Shown in pieces: positions 1 to 5,311 of a DNA stretch of 5,394 nucleotides. The notes under the pieces are model-generated. The model saw nothing but the letters and a program-made list of their open reading frames with translations. It made no database searches and had not been told where the DNA came from. The DNA is from Verrucomicrobia subdivision 6 bacterium BACL9 MAG-120507-bin52 (GTDB lineage Bacteria; Verrucomicrobiota; Verrucomicrobiia; Methylacidiphilales; Verrucolacustridaceae). The DNA is taken from assembly GCA_001438005.1 (NCBI GenBank), contig LIBO01000081.1:1-5394 (forward strand), read 5' to 3'. The position numbers were made by a program, and so were the translations under genes. How positions within the stretch are numbered: the stretch's first letter is position 1; each line of letters starts with the position of its first letter.

Positions 1-533
1 GGGACTCCTCCGATTTGCGAATGGTTCTTTTGTCGGGTCACTATCGCCAGCCCTTAAACTTTTCTTGGGGCACGATGACCGCGGTTCGACATGGTCGGCA
101 AAGATTAGGTCGTCTAAGGCTGGCATTGGAGGAGGCGGCCAAGGGCAAGAGGGGGGAGGGGTGGGGATCTTTTCAGCCGGCCTGGAACGCCTTGCGTGAG
201 GATCTAGAAACACCCAAGGCTCTTGGAGCGCTCTACACCGCGGTGGGTGAATTGGAGCAAAAGCAGAAAAAAGGTTTCTCCGCTAATGAGGCGGCCCAAG
301 AGCTCAACGGAATGGATCGAATTTTGAAAGTCCTTGGAGTCTCTCCCGCCTTGGAGCAGGAACTTCAGGCACCGGCAGAGATGCAAAGTCTGGCGGAGGC
401 GAGGAGTGCCGCTCGTCTGGCCAAGGATTGGAAGGAGTCGGATCGATTGAGGGATGAGTTGGCGAAACATGGTTGGGAGGTGAGGGATGCGGCGGGTGGT
501 TGGCGACTGGTGCGGAAGCCGGGAACTCCCTAG
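1..533 (+). CDS. cysS: Cysteinyl-tRNA synthetase, C-terminal part (5' end outside window)
   Basis: Class I synthetase that charges tRNA-Cys with cysteine in the cytoplasm. The frame is open from the first base (first full codon at 3), so the gene enters from the left and only its last 176 residues are visible. The family is usually about 460-480 residues. What is seen: the block LLSGHYRQPLNF near the left edge, which in CysS follows the catalytic core. Next comes the helical DALR-type region, with EDLETPKAL (usually DDxNTPxAL) and LNGMDRILKVLGV. Last is the family's C-terminal signature, with ARxAKDWKESDRLRDEL, then GWEVRDAAGGWRLVRK. The catalytic HIGH and KMSKS motifs and the zinc site lie upstream and cannot be checked. 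A TTG at 15 and the ATG at 21 are internal codons, not starts. It ends in TAG, nine bases before thrS, so the two are probably cotranscribed. Confidence 0.93.
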   Translation, partial: DSSDLRMVLLSGHYRQPLNFSWGTMTAVRHGRQRLGRLRLALEEAAKGKRGEGWGSFQPAWNALREDLETPKALGALYTAVGELEQKQKKGFSANEAAQELNGMDRILKVLGVSPALEQELQAPAEMQSLAEARSAARLAKDWKESDRLRDELAKHGWEVRDAAGGWRLVRKPGTP

Positions 534-542
534 GTTCGAGCC

Positions 543-2354
543 ATGGCCATGACCCCTTTGGAGGAGCTAAGACATTCAACCTCGCACGTATTAGCGACGG
601 CGGTACTACGGTTATGGCCCGATGCCCTACTGGATATCGGCCCGCCGACGGACTCTGGCTTCTATTATGACTTTGATCTATCCCACCGATTCAGCGAGGA
701 GGACTTTAGTAAGATTGAAGCGGAGATGAAAAAGGTGGCGAAAGAAAACCACCTCTTCACCCGAAAGGAGGTCAGTCGGGCGGAGGCAAAAGCTTTTTTT
801 GAGAGCAAGAAGCAGACGTACAAAATTGGGCGCCTAGGGGATATTCCGGAGGGCGAGGCAATTTCCTTTTATACCAACGGGGAGTTTACCGATCTCTGTG
901 CGGGTACTCACGTGAAGAGCACGGGAGAGATTAAAGCGTTCAAGTTGCTGCGATTAGCAGGGGCGTATCATCGCGGAGATGAAAAGAACAAGATGCTGCA
1001 ACGGATCTATGGAACTGCCTTTGCAACAAAGGAGGAACTTGAGGCTAGTCTAAAAGCGCAGGAGGAGGCTCTCCAGCGTGACCATCGGAAGTTAGGGAAG
1101 GAGTTGGACCTTTTTCTGATCGATGACGAAGTGGGACAAGGGCTGGTCATGTGGACCCCCAAAGGAGCAATTGTTCGACACGAGATGCAGAAATTTCTTT
1201 TGGAGGAGCTCGGCAAGCGTGGATATGAACAGGTATTTACCCCCCATGTCGGCCGGCTGAGTTTGTACAAGACCTCGGGACATTTTCCTTACTACCAAGA
1301 GTCGCAGTACCCGCCGATCATTGACCGGGAGACGCTGGCCAAACTTTCCCAAGAGGGTTGTTCCTGTGCTGAATTAAGCAACAAAATCGAGAAGGGGGAG
1401 ATCGAGGGATACTTGCTCAAGCCGATGAACTGTCCGATGCATATTCGGATTTATGCATCGCGACCTCGTTCCTATCGGGATTTACCGGTTCGCTTAGCGG
1501 AGTTTGGAACGGTGTATCGCTGGGAGCAGTCGGGAGAGTTAAATGGAATGACTCGGGTGCGTGGTTTTACCCAGGACGATGCCCACTTATTTTGCACGGA
1601 GGAGCAGGTCGCCCAAGAAGTGGAGGGCTGTCTGGAGATGGTCCGCCTTGTTCTAGTTACCCTAGGAATTGGTGATTTCCGGGTCCGGGTGGGACTCCGG
1701 GATCCCGCCTCCGACAAATATGTTGGATCGAAAGAAGGTTGGGACAAAGCCGAGGCGGCGGTCAAGGAGGCGGCCAAGAAACTTGGGGTCAAGACCAGCG
1801 AAGAGGCAGGTGAGGCAGCTTTCTACGGCCCAAAAATCGATTTTGTGGTGAAGGATGTCATCGGGAGGGAGTGGCAATTAGGAACCGTTCAGGTCGACTA
1901 CAACTTACCCGAGCGTTTTGATTTAACTTACACAGGAGCCGACAATCAGAAGCATCGCCCGGTGATGATTCATCGGGCGCCCTTTGGTTCGCTGGAGCGT
2001 TTCACCGGGGTTCTGATCGAACATTATCGAGGAGCCTTTCCGGTGTGGCTGGCCCCTGAACAGGCCCGGTTTCTCCCCGTGAATGACCAGATGATTGCCT
2101 ATGCCGAGAAGTGTGCCCAAGAGTTTCAGGCCGCTGGGCTAAGAGTTTCGGTGGATAAAAAAGGAGATAAGCTCGGAGGTCAAATTCGGAGGGGTCAGCT
2201 GGAGAAGGTGCCGTTTTTACTAGTTTGCGGAAACAGGGAGGCGGAGGCGGGCCAAGTGGCGGTTCGTAGTCGCGAAAAAGGAGATGAAGGCGCGCAGAGT
2301 GTCGCTGTCGTCATGGAGCGGTTAGTAAATATGATGAAAAATCGGGTTTCTTAA
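543..2354 (+). CDS. thrS: Threonyl-tRNA synthetase, form without the TGS domain
   Basis: Class II synthetase (603 residues) that attaches threonine to tRNA-Thr and edits mischarged serine. The usual N-terminal TGS domain of about 60 residues is missing: the protein opens directly in the editing domain. Editing residues are intact: H11 and H15 (HxxxH), C119 and H123. The catalytic core has zinc ligands C297 (MNCP), H348 (DDAH) and H477 (MIHRAPFG), motif 2 around R326 and motif 3 GSLERF at 482-487. The C-terminal anticodon-binding domain covers about 500-603 and includes KLGGQIRR and VPFLLVCG. An extra segment at about 257-289 with C273-S-C275 precedes MNCP; E. coli ThrS has only a short linker there. 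The in-frame TAG of cysS at 531 leaves no room for an upstream TGS domain. ATG 543 and ATG 549 are both possible starts; neither has a clear Shine-Dalgarno site. Identity is certain. Confidence 0.97.
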   Translation: MAMTPLEELRHSTSHVLATAVLRLWPDALLDIGPPTDSGFYYDFDLSHRFSEEDFSKIEAEMKKVAKENHLFTRKEVSRAEAKAFFESKKQTYKIGRLGDIPEGEAISFYTNGEFTDLCAGTHVKSTGEIKAFKLLRLAGAYHRGDEKNKMLQRIYGTAFATKEELEASLKAQEEALQRDHRKLGKELDLFLIDDEVGQGLVMWTPKGAIVRHEMQKFLLEELGKRGYEQVFTPHVGRLSLYKTSGHFPYYQESQYPPIIDRETLAKLSQEGCSCAELSNKIEKGEIEGYLLKPMNCPMHIRIYASRPRSYRDLPVRLAEFGTVYRWEQSGELNGMTRVRGFTQDDAHLFCTEEQVAQEVEGCLEMVRLVLVTLGIGDFRVRVGLRDPASDKYVGSKEGWDKAEAAVKEAAKKLGVKTSEEAGEAAFYGPKIDFVVKDVIGREWQLGTVQVDYNLPERFDLTYTGADNQKHRPVMIHRAPFGSLERFTGVLIEHYRGAFPVWLAPEQARFLPVNDQMIAYAEKCAQEFQAAGLRVSVDKKGDKLGGQIRRGQLEKVPFLLVCGNREAEAGQVAVRSREKGDEGAQSVAVVMERLVNMMKNRVS

Positions 2355-2368
2355 GCTTAATATTTAAG
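2351..2368. repeat. AT-rich palindrome and small inverted repeat at the thrS stop
   Basis: TTAAGCTTAA at 2351-2360 is a perfect ten-base palindrome that includes the thrS stop codon. It overlaps a second inverted repeat, CTTAA (2356-2360) and TTAAG (2364-2368), with a three-base loop. There is no GC-rich stem followed by a T-run, so it is not a standard intrinsic terminator. The second repeat shares bases with the longer hairpin at 2363-2414, so the two structures exclude each other. It may be only AT-rich spacer; the role is unknown. Confidence 0.4.
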
Positions 2369-2414
2369 GTGGCGGAGGACAGGAAGTGGGGTAATTTTTT
2401 CGTTCTACCTTGAA
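2363..2414 (+). promoter_or_regulatory. Possible translational hairpin covering the kamA TTG start
   Basis: Bases 2363-2372 (TTTAAGGTGG) can pair with 2405-2414 (CTACCTTGAA). All ten positions pair, eight Watson-Crick and two G-U. The 3' arm contains the kamA initiation codon TTG at 2410-2412. The 32-base loop contains GGAGG (2374-2378) and a run of six T. Folded, the RNA would hide the start codon; the upstream inverted repeat at 2356-2368 competes for the 5' arm. The pairing is read directly from the sequence; a regulatory role is inference. If the real start is ATG 2470, the structure loses most of its meaning. Confidence 0.35.
2374..2394 (+). promoter_or_regulatory. Orphan Shine-Dalgarno site in front of a two-codon frame (GTG GGG TAA)
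   Basis: GGAGG at 2374-2378 is the best Shine-Dalgarno match in the thrS-kamA gap. The start codon at normal distance is GTG 2386-2388 (seven-base spacer), but this frame stops after two codons at TAA 2392-2394. That GTG is in the same frame as kamA, whose first start candidate after the TAA is TTG 2410, 31 bases after the GGAGG and too far for normal use. Either the site serves a minimal frame, or the ancestral kamA start was GTG 2386 and a stop has arisen in its third codon, or the match is chance. Confidence 0.35.
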
Positions 2415-3561
2415 AGCCAACGAGTTCAGGCCGGTATTATCAGCTTCTTGGGGCTCTGTCCCTCTGTCCATGTGGCAGGATTGGTCGTGGCAACTCAGAA
2501 ACCGAATTCAAACGCTCGAGCAACTGGAGGCGCGCCTGAACCTTACGCCCGAGGAGCGAGCGGGAACAATTTTAGCCGGCAAAAAACTAGCACTCGGGAT
2601 CACCCCCCACTTTTTTAGCCTGATTGATCGGAATGACCCCGACTGTCCGATCCGGAGGCAGGTTGTGCCTCGCATCGAGGAGTCGGTCACGGCTCCGGAC
2701 GAAATGTTGGATCCTTGCGGGGAGGACTCCCACATGCCGGTCCCGGGCTTGGTCCATCGGTACCCGGACCGAGTCCTTCTTTTGGTGACCGACCGTTGCG
2801 CCTCGTACTGTCGTTACTGTACACGGAGTCGTGTGGTCAGCGGGGCAGGAGAACAGGAGTTGACGATGGACTTGGAGGGGGCGTTCGCTTATTTGGAAAA
2901 ACACCCCGAAGTGCGGGATGTTCTGCTTTCGGGAGGCGACCCGCTTCTTCTTTCGGACGCAAAGCTGAGCGCAATTTTAACCCGTCTGAGACAGATCCCG
3001 AGTATCGAGTTTATTCGCATTGGAACGCGGATTCCGATATTTCTTCCTCAGCGAATCACTCCGGAGCTTGTGGCCATACTGAAAAGACATCACCCCTTAT
3101 GGCTGAGCGTCCATTCCAACCACCCCAGGGAATTAACCCAAGAGGTTCGGGGAGCTTTAGAACAGCTGGCCGACGCCGGGATTCCGTTGGGAAACCAAAG
3201 TGTCCTTTTGAAAGGGGTGAATGATCGTTCCGAAGTTCTAAAAGAACTTTTCCACAAGCTACTGCTTTGCCGAGTCAGACCGTACTATCTTTACCAGTGT
3301 GATCTCATCGCAGGCTCGGCTCACTTGCGAACCACGATCCGAGAAGGGCAAGAGATTATGGAGCAGTTGCGCGGTCACACCACTGGCTATGCTGTGCCGA
3401 CGTATGTGGTAGATGGACCTGGCGGTGGCGGGAAGATTCCGATCGGACCCAGCTATATTGTGGGGATGGCCGACAACCGGGTGATTCTGAAAAACTACAA
3501 GGGTGATGTCTACGAGTACCCGGAAGTCGGCCAAAACAACTTAGCTGGTTTGCGCGATTGA
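2410..3561 (+). CDS. kamA: Lysine 2,3-aminomutase-type radical SAM/PLP enzyme, short form
   Basis: Converts L-lysine to L-beta-lysine with a 4Fe-4S cluster, S-adenosylmethionine and pyridoxal phosphate; acts in the cytoplasm. Seen in the 383 residues: radical SAM cysteines C130, C134 and C137 (CxxxCxxC), the SGGDPL loop at 174-179, and the PLP lysine K342 in PGGGGK. By a constant offset of five from Clostridium subterminale KAM (numbering recalled), the lysine-binding residues R134, D293 and D330 match R139, D298 and D335, which favours lysine over glutamate. EpmB-type enzymes lack the PGGGGK form. The protein ends where the clostridial zinc-binding tail would begin, and the partner cysteine (C268) is R273 here. 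The start is uncertain: TTG 2410 is the first candidate after the in-frame TAA at 2392, and ATG 2470 still keeps the family's conserved WxDWxWQL region. No ablB, efp or epmA is in view, so the cellular use of beta-lysine is open. Confidence 0.9.
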   Translation: MKANEFRPVLSASWGSVPLSMWQDWSWQLRNRIQTLEQLEARLNLTPEERAGTILAGKKLALGITPHFFSLIDRNDPDCPIRRQVVPRIEESVTAPDEMLDPCGEDSHMPVPGLVHRYPDRVLLLVTDRCASYCRYCTRSRVVSGAGEQELTMDLEGAFAYLEKHPEVRDVLLSGGDPLLLSDAKLSAILTRLRQIPSIEFIRIGTRIPIFLPQRITPELVAILKRHHPLWLSVHSNHPRELTQEVRGALEQLADAGIPLGNQSVLLKGVNDRSEVLKELFHKLLLCRVRPYYLYQCDLIAGSAHLRTTIREGQEIMEQLRGHTTGYAVPTYVVDGPGGGGKIPIGPSYIVGMADNRVILKNYKGDVYEYPEVGQNNLAGLRD

Positions 3562-4721
3562 CCCCCGTGGTTCGGGAGACGCTTCGGCTGAAGCGTGGGG
3601 TGAGATCCCTCGCCCAAACCGGGCATCCTTGGATTCTGGCCGATGAAATTGAACCAAGTGAAAAACCCCGCAACGACGGGCAAGCAGTTGCCTACAGTTC
3701 GGAGGGGGTCATGTTAGGCACGGGGTTCTTTTCCGCCCATTCCAGGATCGCTTGGAGGCGGTTTCGCCCCGATCTTGGCCCATTGGATGAAGACTGGATC
3801 GATCACGCTTTGCAAAGCGCTTTGGCGAAACGCCCTTGTCGAATCTCCCGCAGGCTTTTCTGGTCCGAATCGGATGGGATTCCGGGATTCGTTGTCGACC
3901 AGTACGGTCAGTATTTAGTCGTCCAAATTACAACTCAAGGGGTGGAGTCAGCCTGGCCAGAAATCCAGAAGTCTCTGCTGAGGTTGATTCAACCGAAAGG
4001 TATCTGGGTTCGGCGAGACGCCGCGGGACGAAAGATCGAGGGGCTAGAGAATCTGACCGGGGAATCGGTCGGGGTGATTCCGGAAGATTTCGTTCGGGTA
4101 GAAATTGGCGGCATGGTCGTACCAGTGGATTTGCGAATGGGACAAAAAACGGGGACTTACCTAGATCAGCAAGATAACTACTCAATTGTGGCTGAAGCAG
4201 CCAAGGGAAAGAGGGTTTTGGATCTTTACTGTCATAATGGGGGTTTCGCACTTCGTTGTGCCGCTGCGGGGGCACAGATGGTCACGGGGGTCGATCGATC
4301 GGAAACCTCCCTGCGGATCGCAAAACTGGCCAGCCTTGAAAATAGCCTGACCATTCGATGGCCGCAGGAGGATGCGGTGAGGTTTCTACGTTCTAGTCGC
4401 AAGGGGGAGTACGATCTGGTGATTGTGGATCCTCCGGGGTTGGCCAAGAGCAGGGATAGCAGAGCGGCCAGCCTACGTTTCATGGCGGAGATTCATCGGC
4501 AGGCCATCCGGGTTTTAGTGCGAGGGGGTACCCTTGTCTCTTTTTCTTGCTCCCACCGCGTTGGGGTTGAGGATTTAAGGGGAATGATCCAAACCTTGGC
4601 CGTTGAGGAAAAGAGAGGGGCGACTTTTTTGCGAACCTTATCGCAAGCGGCGGATCACCCCCATTTGTCATCCTTTCCCGAAAGCCAATATCTGACGGGA
4701 TGGATGGTGGAGTTAAAATGA
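3558..4721 (+). CDS. rlmI: RlmI-type class I SAM-dependent 23S rRNA cytosine methyltransferase
   Basis: Member of the RlmI/YccW family (387 residues; E. coli RlmI 396). The E. coli enzyme makes 5-methylcytosine at position 1962 of 23S rRNA. Seen in order: an N-terminal PUA-like RNA-binding region at about 8-75 with HPWIL at 23-27; the linker motif SESDGIPG at 103-110; GQKTGTYLDQQDN at 195-207; the SAM-binding loop LDLYCHNGGF at 221-230 with acidic D246; DPP at 291-293; FSCSH at 329-333 with C331 as the conserved cysteine; and the C-terminal AADHP at 364-368. The start is TTG, sharing four bases (TTGA) with the kamA stop, which suggests translational coupling; GTG 3567 is an alternative. No Shine-Dalgarno site is clear. 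Two small hairpins lie just after the start. Family assignment is firm; the exact rRNA target in this organism is inferred. Confidence 0.92.
   Translation: MTPVVRETLRLKRGVRSLAQTGHPWILADEIEPSEKPRNDGQAVAYSSEGVMLGTGFFSAHSRIAWRRFRPDLGPLDEDWIDHALQSALAKRPCRISRRLFWSESDGIPGFVVDQYGQYLVVQITTQGVESAWPEIQKSLLRLIQPKGIWVRRDAAGRKIEGLENLTGESVGVIPEDFVRVEIGGMVVPVDLRMGQKTGTYLDQQDNYSIVAEAAKGKRVLDLYCHNGGFALRCAAAGAQMVTGVDRSETSLRIAKLASLENSLTIRWPQEDAVRFLRSSRKGEYDLVIVDPPGLAKSRDSRAASLRFMAEIHRQAIRVLVRGGTLVSFSCSHRVGVEDLRGMIQTLAVEEKRGATFLRTLSQAADHPHLSSFPESQYLTGWMVELK
3564..3596 (+). promoter_or_regulatory. Two consecutive hairpins in the first codons of rlmI
   Basis: CCCG (3564-3567) pairs with CGGG (3573-3576) around a five-base loop. 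Then ACGCTTC (3579-3585) pairs perfectly with GAAGCGT (3590-3596) around the loop GGCT. They begin 4 bases after the TTG start codon of rlmI and lie within its coding sequence. No T-run follows, so this is not an intrinsic terminator. A structure just downstream of a weak start can modulate initiation, but here that is inference; codon choice may explain it. Confidence 0.3.
4709..4712 (+). promoter_or_regulatory. Ribosome binding site that sets the start of the secreted-protein gene
   Basis: GGAG lies five bases before ATG 4718 and is the best-placed Shine-Dalgarno site in the window. It decides against the in-frame ATG at 4700, which lies upstream of it and would put six extra residues in front of a typical signal peptide. 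The site sits inside the last codons of rlmI. Confidence 0.75.
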
Positions 4722-5311
4722 AGGCAGCATGCCTACTGCTGCTCTTGGCGGCGGCGGCCGTCGCAGGGGAAACAGGAGATATTCTGAGCTGCGACGGGAA
4801 AAAGGTCTCATTTTCGATACCCGGAAAAGTAGTAGTTATTTTGGCGAGTAGTCAGCCTTTAGCCGATCAGACTCGGGAGTTTGGCAAAGCTCTCTATGGG
4901 TGGCAGGGCAGGGAAGAGTTTCGCGTGATTGTGGTGGTGGATTTACGGAATTCGCTTGGCACTCTTTTTAAGGGTTGGACGACGGGAAAGATGAGGGCGG
5001 ATTTAGATGAAGAGGCGGAGCGTTTGATTCCCTGGTACCGCGCGAATCAAAACATGCGAAATCCTAGGGGAGACTTGTGTGGTGTGGCTGACTTTTCGGG
5101 GAAGGCGACCGATTTCCTCGCTTGGGGTCAAGATGACACAAAGATGAAGGTGAAGATTTTTGGTAAGAGTGGAGATGTGGTATGGTCGGATATGGACGCA
5201 AAAACTCCTGAAACCCTTCGTCACGAAGTGGGGAAGCTTCTCGGCGAGCCTGTACCAACCCCACCGGATGCAGCTCCTAAGAAATCACGTATAATTTTAC
5301 GTAAAGGATGA
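4718..5311 (+). CDS. Secreted protein of unknown function, possible thioredoxin-like fold (YtfJ-like shape)
   Basis: 197 residues from ATG 4718, chosen for its GGAG and its ATGA overlap with the rlmI stop. Residues 1-16 form a clear Sec signal peptide: K2, five leucines, four alanines, then A14-V-A16 as a signal peptidase I site. C5 is too early for a lipobox, so the product is probably a soluble periplasmic protein. The mature part reads as strand (VVVILAS, 38-44), helix (about 49-61), strand (FRVIVVVDLR, 68-77), a charged and helical middle, strand pair (VKIF, 145-148; DVVW, 153-156) and a last helix (164-175). That order fits a thioredoxin-like fold and recalls E. coli YtfJ, but there is no CxxC: the mature protein has only C25 and C121. 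The tail from about 178 is proline-rich, then basic. I do not recognise the family with certainty. Its position between rlmI and hemA hints at, but does not show, a link to haem or redox metabolism. Confidence 0.8.
   Translation: MKAACLLLLLAAAAVAGETGDILSCDGKKVSFSIPGKVVVILASSQPLADQTREFGKALYGWQGREEFRVIVVVDLRNSLGTLFKGWTTGKMRADLDEEAERLIPWYRANQNMRNPRGDLCGVADFSGKATDFLAWGQDDTKMKVKIFGKSGDVVWSDMDAKTPETLRHEVGKLLGEPVPTPPDAAPKKSRIILRKG
5287..5302 (+). promoter_or_regulatory. Possible internal promoter -10 box inside an inverted repeat before hemA
   Basis: TATAAT at 5290-5295 is a perfect -10 consensus, in an AT-rich spot at the end of an otherwise GC-richer gene. It lies within the inverted repeat ACGTA (5287-5291) and TACGT (5298-5302), loop of six. 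The region 17 bases upstream (GATGCA) matches TTGACA poorly and there is no extended TG motif. Transcription starting here would give hemA a leader of only about six bases. The hexamer is seen; promoter activity is weakly supported. Confidence 0.25.

Noticed and set aside
128..1780. A repeated 13-base string (GGAGGCGGCCAAG) in cysS and thrS, with a related stretch in rlmI
   Set aside because: Each copy encodes an EAAK-like helix in a charged, alanine-rich region. Shared amino acids and codon preference explain it; it is not a mobile repeat.
1472..1792. A 106-codon open frame on the - strand within thrS
   Set aside because: It is the antisense of the ThrS catalytic domain, rich in Arg, Ser and Thr, with no family resemblance. 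The other minus-strand frames are likewise opposite well-identified genes.
2355..2409. A sigma-70 promoter or intrinsic terminator in the thrS-kamA gap
   Set aside because: TAATTT at 2392-2397 is a poor -10 with no -35 at the right distance. The six-T run at 2395-2400 is not preceded by a GC-rich stem, so neither call is supported.
2351..2414. A lysine riboswitch or T-box in front of kamA or thrS
   Set aside because: The gap before kamA is far too short for a lysine riboswitch, and the thrS start follows cysS by nine bases, leaving no room for a T-box leader.
2715..3224. A 169-codon open frame on the + strand within kamA
   Set aside because: It lies wholly inside the strongly conserved radical SAM core of kamA, has low-complexity arginine/glycine/serine composition, and shows no recognisable motif. 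It is an out-of-frame shadow.
2410..3561. Assignment of the aminomutase as EpmB (EF-P lysylation) or glutamate 2,3-aminomutase
   Set aside because: The PGGGGK PLP motif and both substrate aspartates (D298, D335) match classical lysine 2,3-aminomutase. EpmB has a different PLP motif, and glutamate enzymes change the aspartates. No efp or epmA is adjacent.
4700..4717. An earlier ATG start at 4700 for the secreted protein
   Set aside because: It would place MDGGVK, which includes an acidic residue, before the signal peptide. The GGAG at 4709-4712 lies downstream of this ATG and is correctly spaced for ATG 4718.
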